Virus record (IMG/VR): IMGVR_UViG_3300032322_000635
Span: 1-55,059 of that record
Strand: one strand, 5' to 3'
Origin: a virus
DNA length: 55,059 bases
Shown here: one piece after another, positions 1-9,108 of the stretch
Position numbering within the stretch: the first letter of the stretch is position 1
How the letters are laid out: each line of letters starts with the position of its first letter
Program-made: the position numbers and the translations under genes
Notes under the pieces: model-generated
What the model was told of the DNA's origin: nothing
What the model saw: only the letters and a program-made list of their open reading frames with translations
Databases searched by the model: none

Positions 1-123
1 ACCCAAAGCACAACAGCTTGGATATGCGTGGAGAACAAAGTGGTTAAGCCAGGCGCATGATCATCAGATATTGCCTCCAGGTGATTGGGCCATATGGTTA
101 TTGTTAGGCGGCCGCGGAGCTGG
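1..123. repeat. direct terminal repeat, left copy
   Basis: These 123 bases are identical to 54937-55059. The reading frame of the large terminase gene runs smoothly from the right end into position 124 when the copies are merged, so the repeat marks a circular assembly (circular or terminally redundant genome) rather than two separate loci. Its exact length is more likely set by the assembler than by packaging. Confidence 0.95.
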
Positions 124-1384
124 CAAGACACGAACCGCTGCAGAACAGATTGGTTGGTGGGCGTGGACGCAACCTAACACACGATGGTTAGTGTCAGCAC
201 CGACAGCAATGGATGTACGCGGTACATGTATAGAAGGTGAGTCAGGTCTGCTTAACGTGATACCCGCAGAGATGATAGCTGACTATAACAAGTCGCTGCT
301 AGAGTTGAAGCTAACGAACGGCAGCTTGATCAAAGGCATATCAGCGTCAGAGCCTGATCGATTCCGCGGAGGTCAATACCACGGAGCTTGGCTTGATGAG
401 TTAGCAGCATGGGATTACTTGCAAGACGCCTGGGACATGATCATGTTCTCAGTGCGATTAGGACAAGAGACAAAGATCATTGCCTCAACAACGCCAAGAC
501 CTAAAGACTTGATCGTTGAGTTAGTAGGCAGAGCTGAAGATGGATCAGGTGAAGTCATCATGACAACCGCATCAACGTACGCGAACATTGACAACTTAGC
601 ACCAAGCTTTCAACAGCAGATCTTGCAGTATGAGGGAACGAAGCTAGGACGCCAGGAGATCTATGCGGAACTCATAGACCCTGAAGAAGGCGGCATAGTT
701 AAGCGTGAGATGTTCAAGCTTTGGCCAGCAACAAAGCCGTTCCCCAAGTTTGAGTACATCATACAAAGTTATGACTGTGCATATACAGAGAAGACTATTA
801 ACGACCCGACAGCTTGCTTAGTGTTCGGTGTATTCAAACCACTCGATGGCCCGATGGCTGTCATGGTGATTGATGCATGGCAAGAGAGAATGCAGTACCC
901 TGACTTAAGGAAGAAGGTACGAGAAGAGTATGAAGTTAGTTACGGCGCCGACTCAGAGAATGACACAGGAGAGTTTGTCAAAGGTAAGCGAGTTGATCTC
1001 ATCCTTGTCGAAGATAAGGCTGCAGGTATCAGTCTTGTACAGGATATGCAACGGGCGCATTTACCAGTGCGTGCTTACAATCCAGGACGCGCAGACAAAG
1101 TGCAGAGACTATCGATTGTCGCAAACATTATCTCTCACGGACGCGTGTGGATTCCAGAGTCGACAGTTAGACGGGGATATGTACGTGATTGGGCTGAAGG
1201 ATTCGTCAGTCAGATCTGCAGCTTCCCTGAAGCAACGCATGATGACTATGTTGACGCATGCACTCAAGCGCTTCGGTATTTAAGAGACAGCGGATTCTTG
1301 ACGATAGATGTCGCGCCGTATGATGAGAGTGAAGACTACGTAGACGCGGGAAGAAAGCAACGTGTCAACCCGTACGCAGTATGA
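1..1384 (+). CDS. terL: large terminase subunit (main part; 5' end is at 54878)
   Basis: Motor ATPase and nuclease that cuts concatemeric phage DNA and pumps it into the prohead through the portal. Joined with 54878-54936 the protein is 480 aa. In full-length numbering, a Walker A motif GGRGAGKT lies at 56-63, Walker B with catalytic Glu (WLDE) ends at 153, and a coupling motif STTPRP is near 182. The RNase H-like nuclease acidic residues follow: D278 in YDCAY, ED at 357-358, and HDDYVDA at 433-439. This order is that of the Terminase_6 type. The first ATG is at 54878; translation from position 71 would lack the N-terminal 43 residues. The stop overlaps the next start (ATGA, 1381-1384). Sampled 60-base pieces are about 48-53 percent GC, richer than the capsid genes. 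Confidence 0.96.
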   Translation, partial: PKAQQLGYAWRTKWLSQAHDHQILPPGDWAIWLLLGGRGAGKTRTAAEQIGWWAWTQPNTRWLVSAPTAMDVRGTCIEGESGLLNVIPAEMIADYNKSLLELKLTNGSLIKGISASEPDRFRGGQYHGAWLDELAAWDYLQDAWDMIMFSVRLGQETKIIASTTPRPKDLIVELVGRAEDGSGEVIMTTASTYANIDNLAPSFQQQILQYEGTKLGRQEIYAELIDPEEGGIVKREMFKLWPATKPFPKFEYIIQSYDCAYTEKTINDPTACLVFGVFKPLDGPMAVMVIDAWQERMQYPDLRKKVREEYEVSYGADSENDTGEFVKGKRVDLILVEDKAAGISLVQDMQRAHLPVRAYNPGRADKVQRLSIVANIISHGRVWIPESTVRRGYVRDWAEGFVSQICSFPEATHDDYVDACTQALRYLRDSGFLTIDVAPYDESEDYVDAGRKQRVNPYAV

Positions 1385-1560
1385 TTGTTTATAGGTATAA
1401 GAATCAGAACGGCTATGTAATGTGGAACTGTCGCCCTGTAAAACAAAGAAGACTAGATCCTAAAGCAAGACGTAACGTAAGAAGATTTAGACGTATATGG
1501 TGGTGGGAAGAAATGAGATGGAATCAAAGACATGGCATCAAAGATAGCAACACCGTGTAA
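1381..1560 (+). CDS. small basic protein of unknown function
   Basis: A 59-aa frame starts in a 4-base ATGA overlap with the terminase stop, so it is probably translated by coupling. The product is very rich in Arg, Lys and Trp (RRFRRIWWWEEMRW near residues 35-47) with one Cys. It has no signal peptide and no recognised domain. The basic and aromatic composition suggests nucleic-acid or membrane contact, but that is only inference. It overlaps the next gene by 29 bases, a tight phage arrangement that supports it being real. Confidence 0.55.
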   Translation: MIVYRYKNQNGYVMWNCRPVKQRRLDPKARRNVRRFRRIWWWEEMRWNQRHGIKDSNTV

Positions 1561-1699
1561 ACAGATTTGTGAACTAGATACTAAACGCAACATATGCAAG
1601 ACATGCAAGCGAACAGAGGACGAGATAGCAAGTTGGTTAGATTACACACCAAGCGAACGCAAAGCTGTAATGAAACGCATCAAGGAAAGTAATGGCTGA
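1532..1699 (+). CDS. DUF1289-like cysteine protein
   Basis: A 55-aa protein with TPCKQICELD at 7-16 and CKTCKRTEDEIASW at 22-35, followed by a short helix with SER near 41-43. The spacing PC-x3-C-x8-C-x2-C-x-RT-x2-EI-x2-W is that of DUF1289, a family of small predicted metal-binding proteins found in proteobacteria and their phages. Their biochemical role is not known. The gene overlaps both neighbours (start inside the preceding frame, stop 8 bases into the next gene), so it belongs to the terminase-portal operon. Confidence 0.75.
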   Translation: MASKIATPCKQICELDTKRNICKTCKRTEDEIASWLDYTPSERKAVMKRIKESNG

Positions 1700-4600
1700 C
1701 GTAGGCAAGATTGTTAAAGGCGGACTTAAGGTTGCAAAAGAAATTGCAGAGGGTTCTGCTGCTCGCGCTATTGGTAAGAAGCCTAGAGAAGTTCCTCCAC
1801 CATTCGAACGCGCGCCAGCTAAGTCTAAAGCAGAGATAGATGAGATTGCTAGACGCATCGCTCCACAACTTACTGGTGAGTTTGTCCGCCTCAATCCTAA
1901 ACAAAGCGTCAACCCTGTAGGTAAATCTAAAAAACGATTTGACTATGAGAAGACACTAGAGCACGACATCCGTCCATACACAGAGATCATAGAGCCTGAG
2001 AACTTTGACTATGCTGCTAACCAGGGAAGAGTGCAGCTTGGTATCTTTGGCGACCCAACCCTATCTCAACATGACATCTATTCAGTAGCAGGCCGCAAGC
2101 TTTCAACACCGTCAAGACAATTTGGCGGACCACGTTATGCTATGGACAAGCCTGAAGAAGCCTGGGCATCAAACTTTGGTGCAGCATCAGGATTACAAGC
2201 GGCCGCTAAACAAGCATCACAACAATATGGTGGCGCAGATGTTGTTGGATTGTATTCAAAGATGAGCCAAGACTCTTATGACTTCGCTCAGCATGTAACA
2301 GACACGTTAATGAAAAACATCATGCTGTCATTACCTGACATGAGCAAGAAAGATATTGCTGGCTTTAACAAGATGGTGCGTAACAATCCCGCTGCTAAAG
2401 ACTTTGCTGGTATTGAAAACCCTGACATTGCTTTAGCACAGATGGAAAAGAATCCTGAGATGCGTAAACAATTCTACTGGCGCGCAACAACTCCAACATT
2501 AACAGACGCATTCAACATGCCTAACGGACTTGATGCCGTTCACGCAACCATCATCCCTGAACTTCGCAATCTTGAGACTGGTATCACTGGTCACACTATA
2601 GTTGAGTTAGATCCTGACATAAAATATCTTCATCCAACAACTCGAGAGACTTCTACTACATACGACACAAGCATTCCTCGTAAAGCAGACACTGAAGTTA
2701 AGAAGCTTGAGGCTCTTACTCCAATTGAGATGTCGTTCCCTGATCAATTACTAGAGATTAGTAAGAATCCTAGACAGGCTGGACCAAATGCTTTCGGAAC
2801 ATTAAAAGGTCAGGGCGCACGTCAGATCATTGACCCACAACACATTGACGAGATTGGTACATACAGAGACTTCATCAAGAAGTACACAGGTAAGAAGAAA
2901 GGCGGCGCAGTCAAGATGGCTGACGGCGGTAAAGTATTCAAGGCAGCGCTTAAGTTATTAAAAGAAACAGGAGAAGAAACAACTGAAGCTGCAGCTAAGT
3001 TACCTCCAGCAGAGAACTCAGCACGTACACAAATCGTTGGCACAATTCCTACATACCACAAAGCCCGTGACATACTTAAAGGCTATGGCATTGAAGGCGA
3101 AAGAATCATAGACCTTGGCGCAGGCAAAGGATTAGGCTCAACTATTATGAAGGCACATTCTATGGAGCCTTATGCACAAGGATGGGAGCCAACGTTCACA
3201 CGCGCTGCAGACATTCCGTCAGATACATACGAAGGCCTTACAAACTTAAACGTACTCAATGTAGTTAGCCCTGAAATCAGACGCGGCATTGTTGAAGACA
3301 TCGGTCGTGTACTTAAACCACAAGGCGGCGTGGGCCTCATTACTACACGCGGTAAAGACGTAATGAATACAGTTGGTGGTAAGCCAGGTCCTGAACCTAT
3401 GTCAATGATTACATCGCGCGATACATATCAAAAAGGTTTCACACAACAAGAGTTATATGACTACATCAAAGATATCCTTGGTGACAAGTTTGAATACGAG
3501 AAATTAGATCTAGGTCCAGCAGGCGTTAAAGTAATTAAGAAAGCTAAAGGTGGCGCAGTAGAAGACGATACTGACTACATTCAAGAAGATCCAGTTGCTT
3601 ACCTTATGAATAAGATCAAGCCAGTGAAGACAGCTATAGACAGTCCTGAAGAGTTTAGCCGCCGCATAGGCAAACCAATTCCTGGAGTTAATCCAGCTAT
3701 TGCAATGTTAAAAAAAGGTATTAACCCAGTTATTGAAGCATTAAGAGAAGATGTACAAAAGATTAAACCGAGTGCAGCAATAGACATTCCTGTTAACACA
3801 GTATCAGAAATACTTGGTGCGCCAGTAGACATTGCAAACGAACTAAGAGAGCCAGTAACTCCAATCAGATCAGACATCGTAAGCTCAATAAAAGACTATA
3901 AGCTTCCGCCTTCAGAAGCGTTGCCAGGATCATCTAAAGCATTTAAGAAAGCAACGACAGACATTGGCCTCACCTCAGGTGAAGACTACCCTGCACTACA
4001 GTTTGCAGCTGGCATGGTTGGGCTGCCTGAAGTAAAAGCAGTTGGTAAACTAGCTAAGACTGGTGCTAAAGCTTACGGTAACTTAATCAAAGAAGGTATT
4101 GAGCGCAACATAGGTATGTTTGAGCCACGCATGAACATCATCAAAGACCCAGGTGGTATGTTAGTCGGTGGCGAGAAAGCTTTAGATGATGAATTAGCTT
4201 CGATGAAGAAATGGGCACCAAACTCACCTGAACCTACAGTAGCATTAAACAATTGGGTTGACACAAAAGTTAGAAAGTATTTGCGTAACCAAGCAGGCAC
4301 AGAAAAAGATCCAATACTTAAAGCTATTGAGTCAGGTGTAGAACATAATTTCCAGCCAGCTATGGGAGATACTAAATACTATGTAAAAAACAAAAGAGCT
4401 TCAGTAGGCAAACCTGAAGAAGGTATTGCCAAAACAGAATTAGGTAAAGAATGGGAATACAAAATTGACTCAATGTTTAACCCTAAAAGATCTGAGGAAA
4501 TTAGAGATATTGTAAATAACCCAATGGAGTTTGCAGACCCCTCTACAGCAAAAAGAAGAAAAGCATCACTGCTTCGTGTTGAGCATGACTTGCCAATACA

Positions 4601-5756
4601 AAACGAAGCAGACCTTGATGCACTATCACTGATTAATCAAATACCTGATAAGCATGTATACACATTAAGTGGAACTAATATTACAAACAGATTAGGACTT
4701 AATCATGTTTCTGATGTTCTTTATGAAGACTTAGCAGCTGGCCGCTTAACACCTCAACAACTTGATCAGATGTCTATCGAAAAAGCTATACGCCGCACTG
4801 CAGAGTATGACACAGAAAAAGCTAAAGCAATGACAAAGGCGCACGCAACTTCAGTAGAAGGTATGCCAATCCCTAAAGAATACAACGATGGATATAAATG
4901 GGTAGAACTTAAACACGAAACAGATCCATCGAAAACTAAATCAGCTTTGAAGTCAGAAGGTGAAATGATGGGTCACTGCGTCGGTGGTTATTGTCCTGAA
5001 GTTGAAAGCGGAGAAATTAAAATATTCTCATTACGAAGCCCTGACGGTAAATCACATGTCACTATTGAAGCGCGACCACAAATTAGCATGACCTTGTGGA
5101 GAAACGAAAACATGGATCTTATTAGCAGAAATCCTGAGTTAATGAAATTAGATTTCAATATGAGGTCTTTAGATAATGACGACAAATATGGACGTCAAAT
5201 GACAGAGCGTGATTACATAAGAATAATGACTGAGGAGATGAAAAAGCGAAATATTAATCCTATTGAACCGCCAAGCTACATGGAGCTTCATCAAGTTAAG
5301 GGTAAACAAAACAAACGCCCTGACGAAAAATATCAAAGCTATATTTCAGACTTTATTAAAAACAATCCAACTAAACATGAGATTGCTGATGTGTATGAGT
5401 TAAACAATACAAACTTAATGAGTGTGCAAGATATAGTTGATACGGGATTAGTTAATAAAAAAATTCACTTTCATCCTGACGTTATTAAAGCGCTAGAAAG
5501 CACAGTGCCTAATTATCAAAAACAAACGCCGTTACTAAAAGATGAATATACATACGGATTGATTAAAGGCATCGCTAAAGACTTTGCAAGCAAAGGTCAA
5601 TATTACATTGATAACGAAGATATTATTAACGCAGCAAAAGCAATGATCCCTCCAGGTAAAAAAGCTGGCGGACCAATTACTAAAAAAGATTTGGAGAACC
5701 AAATGAAGTTAGACGATATTGTAGACACACCAAACTTAAGGAGACGTTATGGCTGA
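1692..5756 (+). CDS. giant polyvalent protein: N-terminal domain, methyltransferase-like domain, PcfJ-like domain
   Basis: A 1354-aa multidomain protein between terminase and portal. Visible parts: an N-terminal alpha/beta region (1-400) of unknown function; a basic Gly linker GKKKGGAVKMADGG near 401-414; a class I SAM methyltransferase-like domain with motif I DLGAGKGLG at 474-482, ending at a second linker KAKGGAVED near 620; a long helical middle; and a PcfJ-like region with MGHCVGGY at 1093-1100 followed by IFSLRSPDG and VTIEARP. A third GKKAGGP linker lies near 1326. PcfJ, methyltransferase and similar domains are known from 'polyvalent' proteins of phages and conjugative elements, thought to enter the recipient with the DNA. 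Delivery with the virion is my inference. Base composition drops from about 43-48 percent GC in the first two thirds to about 30-35 percent from about 4260 on, suggesting the PcfJ part was acquired separately. AAGGAA precedes the ATG. Confidence 0.75.
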   Translation: MADVGKIVKGGLKVAKEIAEGSAARAIGKKPREVPPPFERAPAKSKAEIDEIARRIAPQLTGEFVRLNPKQSVNPVGKSKKRFDYEKTLEHDIRPYTEIIEPENFDYAANQGRVQLGIFGDPTLSQHDIYSVAGRKLSTPSRQFGGPRYAMDKPEEAWASNFGAASGLQAAAKQASQQYGGADVVGLYSKMSQDSYDFAQHVTDTLMKNIMLSLPDMSKKDIAGFNKMVRNNPAAKDFAGIENPDIALAQMEKNPEMRKQFYWRATTPTLTDAFNMPNGLDAVHATIIPELRNLETGITGHTIVELDPDIKYLHPTTRETSTTYDTSIPRKADTEVKKLEALTPIEMSFPDQLLEISKNPRQAGPNAFGTLKGQGARQIIDPQHIDEIGTYRDFIKKYTGKKKGGAVKMADGGKVFKAALKLLKETGEETTEAAAKLPPAENSARTQIVGTIPTYHKARDILKGYGIEGERIIDLGAGKGLGSTIMKAHSMEPYAQGWEPTFTRAADIPSDTYEGLTNLNVLNVVSPEIRRGIVEDIGRVLKPQGGVGLITTRGKDVMNTVGGKPGPEPMSMITSRDTYQKGFTQQELYDYIKDILGDKFEYEKLDLGPAGVKVIKKAKGGAVEDDTDYIQEDPVAYLMNKIKPVKTAIDSPEEFSRRIGKPIPGVNPAIAMLKKGINPVIEALREDVQKIKPSAAIDIPVNTVSEILGAPVDIANELREPVTPIRSDIVSSIKDYKLPPSEALPGSSKAFKKATTDIGLTSGEDYPALQFAAGMVGLPEVKAVGKLAKTGAKAYGNLIKEGIERNIGMFEPRMNIIKDPGGMLVGGEKALDDELASMKKWAPNSPEPTVALNNWVDTKVRKYLRNQAGTEKDPILKAIESGVEHNFQPAMGDTKYYVKNKRASVGKPEEGIAKTELGKEWEYKIDSMFNPKRSEEIRDIVNNPMEFADPSTAKRRKASLLRVEHDLPIQNEADLDALSLINQIPDKHVYTLSGTNITNRLGLNHVSDVLYEDLAAGRLTPQQLDQMSIEKAIRRTAEYDTEKAKAMTKAHATSVEGMPIPKEYNDGYKWVELKHETDPSKTKSALKSEGEMMGHCVGGYCPEVESGEIKIFSLRSPDGKSHVTIEARPQISMTLWRNENMDLISRNPELMKLDFNMRSLDNDDKYGRQMTERDYIRIMTEEMKKRNINPIEPPSYMELHQVKGKQNKRPDEKYQSYISDFIKNNPTKHEIADVYELNNTNLMSVQDIVDTGLVNKKIHFHPDVIKALESTVPNYQKQTPLLKDEYTYGLIKGIAKDFASKGQYYIDNEDIINAAKAMIPPGKKAGGPITKKDLENQMKLDDIVDTPNLRRRYG

Positions 5757-8325
5757 GATGCCCATTGACCCAAATTTCGGTCGCAACATACCAGGGCTTC
5801 CTGATCCACAAGGTCAGCAGGCTCAACAACCTCAAGAACAGATGCCTCCTGGTGGCATGGAAATTGACTTGCTTCAATTTGAAGAACCTCAAGAAATAGA
5901 AGAGTTAGATGATGGCTCAGCTATTGTTCACATGGACAATTACAAAGGTCCTGATGAAGATGAAGAGTTCTATTCAAACTTAGCAGAGTCAGTAAACCTT
6001 TACGATATTAATCGCATTGCAATGCGCTACTTAGATTTAATTGAAAAAGATAAGGAAGCTAGAGAGAAACGTGATAAACAATATGAAGAAGGTATTAAGA
6101 GAACTGGGCTGGGTGATGATGCTCCTGGCGGCGCGAACTTTATGGGAGCTTCTAAGGTTGTACACCCTGTTATGGCAGAAGCTTGCGTTGACTTTGCAGC
6201 GTCTGCAATCAAAGAAATGTTTCCGCCCGATGGCCCAACACGAACAAAAATCCTCGGTGAAGTAACGGAAGAAAAGACAGAGATAGCAGAACGTAAACGT
6301 GACTACATGAACTGGCAGCTCACAGAACAGATTGAAGAGTTCCGTGATGAGACAGAACAATTACTTACACAGTTACCATTAGGTGGATCACAGTTCTTAA
6401 AACTCTACTACGACGACAAGAAGAAACGTCCATGCGCAGAGTTTGTACCTATCGACAATATCTACTTACCATTCGCGTCAGCAAACTTCTACACAGCACA
6501 ACGTGTAACAGAAGTACAAGATATTACTGACTGGGAATTTAGACAACGTATTGACCGCGGCCTCTATCGTGATACGGATTACATCCGCGCAACAGCAGAG
6601 CCTGAAGAGTCTAAATCAGAACAAGCTAACAACAAAGTAGAAGGCCGTCAGTATCAAGATGGCGTTGATGGTTTACGCCGCGTCTATCACATCTATACGT
6701 ACTTAGAGTTGGATGATGACAAGCGTACCAAAGGTGAGACAGCTCCTTACATTCTTATGATCGATGACATCGACAACAAGGTGTTAGGTCTATACAGAAA
6801 CTGGGAGGAAGGCGATGAAACGTTTACTAAACTGGACTGGCTGGTCGAATTTAAGTTCATACCTTGGAGAGGTGCTTATGCCATTGGCTTGCCTCATCTT
6901 ATTGGTGGGCTTAGTGCTGCTCTTACAGGTTCTTTACGTGCTTTACTGGATACCGCTCATATCAATAATAGCGCTACAATGCTTAAGCTTAAAGGTGCGA
7001 AAATTAGCGGGCAGTCTGATCAGATAGAGATCACACAGATTGTAGAAATTGAAGGTGCACCAGGTGTAGACGATGTTCGTAAGATTGCTATGCCGTTACC
7101 ATTCAATCCACCATCACCAGTATTGTTCCAATTACTTGGTTGGTTAGATAACGCAGCTAAAGGTGTGATATCAACATCCGAAGAGAAGATTGCAGACATC
7201 AATGCAAACGCTCCAGTAGGTACAACACAAGCGTTGATTGAACAAGGCGCTAAAGTATTCTCATCTATCCACGCAAGACTTCACGAGTCACAAGGTCGAG
7301 TATTAAAAGTACTAGGCCGTATCAATCGTTGGTATCTTGACGAGCAGAAGAAGGGCGACGTTGTTGTTGACCTTCCAATTGTTAAAGAAGATTTTAATAA
7401 AAACTCTGACGTTATTCCAGTTTCTGATCCGCATATTTTCTCAGAAACACAACGTATGGCTCAGAATCAAGCTGTATTAACTTTAATGCAAACATATCCA
7501 CAATCGTTTGATGTTAACGCTGTATTACAACGCGTACTCAAACAGATGAAGGTGCCTAACGTAAATGAGTTAATGCCAGCAACTGCTAAACCTAGAGAGA
7601 TGGATGCCGCACATGAAAATGCTGCGATGGCATTAGGAAAACCTGCGTTCGCATATCCACGTCAAGAACATCTTGCGCACTTACAGTCACATTTAAACTT
7701 TGCGCTTGACCCTAACCTAGGTGGAAGCAATTTAATCGCTCCTGCGTACATACCGCAAGCTTTAGAGCATATTAAACAGCACATGATGCTCTGGTATGTA
7801 AACCAAATGAATGAGTACGCAACTGACGGTACTGGTATTGATATCAAGAAATACGACAAGAGTAAATTGGTTGAGAAAATTGATCAAGCAATTGCACTGG
7901 CTAGTGAACACGTTAAGCAAGATACGCAAGAAGTATTTGCGGGCGTTACACCAGCTCTGCAACAACTTGGTGAAATTATGAAGAAATTCCAACAACAACC
8001 ACAGATTCCTCCAGCTGATCAAGCGATCCTACAAGCGTCACTTGCTGAAACGCAAAGACGTCAAGCTAAAGATCAACTTGATGCTCAGTATGATCAAGCA
8101 AAACTACAATCTGACAATCAGAACATTGATAAGAAGCTTGTGTTTGAAGCTCAAGAATCTCAGAAGAAACGCGATATTGATATTGCGATGAACGCTGAAA
8201 ACAACTTAACGCAAGAACGAATCAAGTCAGCAGAACTTACTATTGATGAGATTCGCTTACGTAAAGAGCAGGAGCAGACTGCTATAAAACTGCAAAATGA
8301 AGCTCAACGTAACTTAGGGAGATAG
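5749..8325 (+). CDS. portal protein
   Basis: 858 aa, the usual size of P22-like podovirus portals. The portal is the dodecameric ring at the capsid vertex through which DNA is packaged and ejected. An acidic N-terminus (about 45-70) leads into GGANFMGASKVVHPVMAEA (from 127), the typical 'shared head-to-tail' signature in which the portal core begins. The region around 370-420 (IPWRGAYAIGLPHLIGGL, then SLRALLDTAHI) is the expected stem and wing helices. The C-terminus (about 690-858) is a long Gln/Lys/Glu-rich coiled coil, as in portals with a barrel. The start overlaps the end of the preceding gene by 8 bases and has GGAG six bases upstream. Confidence 0.92.
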   Translation: MAEMPIDPNFGRNIPGLPDPQGQQAQQPQEQMPPGGMEIDLLQFEEPQEIEELDDGSAIVHMDNYKGPDEDEEFYSNLAESVNLYDINRIAMRYLDLIEKDKEAREKRDKQYEEGIKRTGLGDDAPGGANFMGASKVVHPVMAEACVDFAASAIKEMFPPDGPTRTKILGEVTEEKTEIAERKRDYMNWQLTEQIEEFRDETEQLLTQLPLGGSQFLKLYYDDKKKRPCAEFVPIDNIYLPFASANFYTAQRVTEVQDITDWEFRQRIDRGLYRDTDYIRATAEPEESKSEQANNKVEGRQYQDGVDGLRRVYHIYTYLELDDDKRTKGETAPYILMIDDIDNKVLGLYRNWEEGDETFTKLDWLVEFKFIPWRGAYAIGLPHLIGGLSAALTGSLRALLDTAHINNSATMLKLKGAKISGQSDQIEITQIVEIEGAPGVDDVRKIAMPLPFNPPSPVLFQLLGWLDNAAKGVISTSEEKIADINANAPVGTTQALIEQGAKVFSSIHARLHESQGRVLKVLGRINRWYLDEQKKGDVVVDLPIVKEDFNKNSDVIPVSDPHIFSETQRMAQNQAVLTLMQTYPQSFDVNAVLQRVLKQMKVPNVNELMPATAKPREMDAAHENAAMALGKPAFAYPRQEHLAHLQSHLNFALDPNLGGSNLIAPAYIPQALEHIKQHMMLWYVNQMNEYATDGTGIDIKKYDKSKLVEKIDQAIALASEHVKQDTQEVFAGVTPALQQLGEIMKKFQQQPQIPPADQAILQASLAETQRRQAKDQLDAQYDQAKLQSDNQNIDKKLVFEAQESQKKRDIDIAMNAENNLTQERIKSAELTIDEIRLRKEQEQTAIKLQNEAQRNLGR

Positions 8326-8327
8326 AT

Positions 8328-8504
8328 ATGGCAACAACTGACAAAGAACAATCTGGTGAATTAGTCAATATGCACAAGCGCATTAATCACGGTGCATGGT
8401 TAGATGGCGAAACACTACAAGAATCTGGAAGTGCAACAATGCCGAAAGCTAATAGCGATCACGGCAACTTCGAGTCAAGTGCTATCAAAAAAGATAACGC
8501 ATGA
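8328..8504 (+). CDS. small protein between portal and chaperonin genes
   Basis: 58 aa, hydrophilic, with INHGAWLDGETLQESGSATMPK in two pieces near residues 19-40. AGGGAG lies just upstream of the ATG at 8328, and the stop overlaps the next start (ATGA). No recognised domain. The location among head genes suggests a structural or assembly role, which is inference only. Confidence 0.7.
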   Translation: MATTDKEQSGELVNMHKRINHGAWLDGETLQESGSATMPKANSDHGNFESSAIKKDNA

Positions 8505-8689
8505 GGTACGTATCCGACATTATCAGTGCTGTAAAAGCGCGTCAGGCGGAGATTGAAAAGTCGTTAGCAAGTGGCAACGCTGCTAATTATGATTCTTATC
8601 AACGCTTGGTCGGAGAGTATGCAGGCTTATCAACTGCGATAGATATTATTAACAACCTTCTAAAAGAAGAGGAAGACAAAGAACTATGA
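8501..8689 (+). CDS. small helical protein of unknown function
   Basis: 62 aa, almost entirely helical by composition (SAVKARQAEIEKSLASG, then LSTAIDIINNLLKEEEDKEL) with heptad-like leucines and isoleucines. Likely a small coiled-coil protein. It overlaps both neighbours by 4 bases (ATGA), showing tight co-translation with the portal and GroES-like genes. Function unknown; small helical head-assembly proteins are common at this position in podoviruses. Confidence 0.75.
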   Translation: MRYVSDIISAVKARQAEIEKSLASGNAANYDSYQRLVGEYAGLSTAIDIINNLLKEEEDKEL

Positions 8690-9108
8690 GTAACAATCCA
8701 GTAGCTGGTAGTACGGCTGATTTACAGGATGCTTTTCCTGTTGTAGACCCTGGTGCAGTTCCTTTAGGCGCAAGAGTACTTGTACAAATGCGTTTACCAA
8801 AAAAAAGAATGACCTCATCGGGAATTATTCTCGCTGCAGAAACAGTGGATACAGAGAAAGCGCAAAATCCTGTCGGCAAAGTAGTAGCCATCGGACCATT
8901 AGCGTTTAAAAAACGCGACACAATGGAATCATGGCCAGAAGGTTCATGGGTAGAAGTGGGCGATTTCGTCCGCGTACCACGTTGGACTGGAGACAGATGG
9001 GAAATCCCAGTTAGCAAAGATGACGTAGTGCAGTTCATGCTTATGAACGACCATGAAATTATTGCTAAATTAACAAGCGATCCACTAGAAATGAGGGCAT
9101 TTGTATGA
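8686..9108 (+). CDS. GroES-like co-chaperonin
   Basis: 140 aa with a Cpn10-type barrel. VPLGARVLVQMRLPKKRMTS near 24-43 matches the first strand and turn, followed by SGIILAAETV where the mobile loop region of Cpn10 starts. GKVVAIGPLAF, WVEVGDFVRVPRW and DHEIIAKL complete the fold (Cpn10 ends with a 'DI-A' strand). Phage co-chaperonins such as T4 Gp31 cap host GroEL and help fold the capsid protein. Location just before the scaffold and capsid genes fits that role. It is longer than bacterial GroES (about 97 aa), with an N-terminal extension and a longer loop. The fold call is by motif; use as a capsid-folding partner is inference. Confidence 0.78.
   Translation: MSNNPVAGSTADLQDAFPVVDPGAVPLGARVLVQMRLPKKRMTSSGIILAAETVDTEKAQNPVGKVVAIGPLAFKKRDTMESWPEGSWVEVGDFVRVPRWTGDRWEIPVSKDDVVQFMLMNDHEIIAKLTSDPLEMRAFV

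Noticed and set aside
8649-9038. 129-aa minus-strand frame opposite the GroES-like gene
   Set aside because: Plus-strand frame has the Cpn10 pattern and correct operon overlaps; the antisense frame is a shadow.
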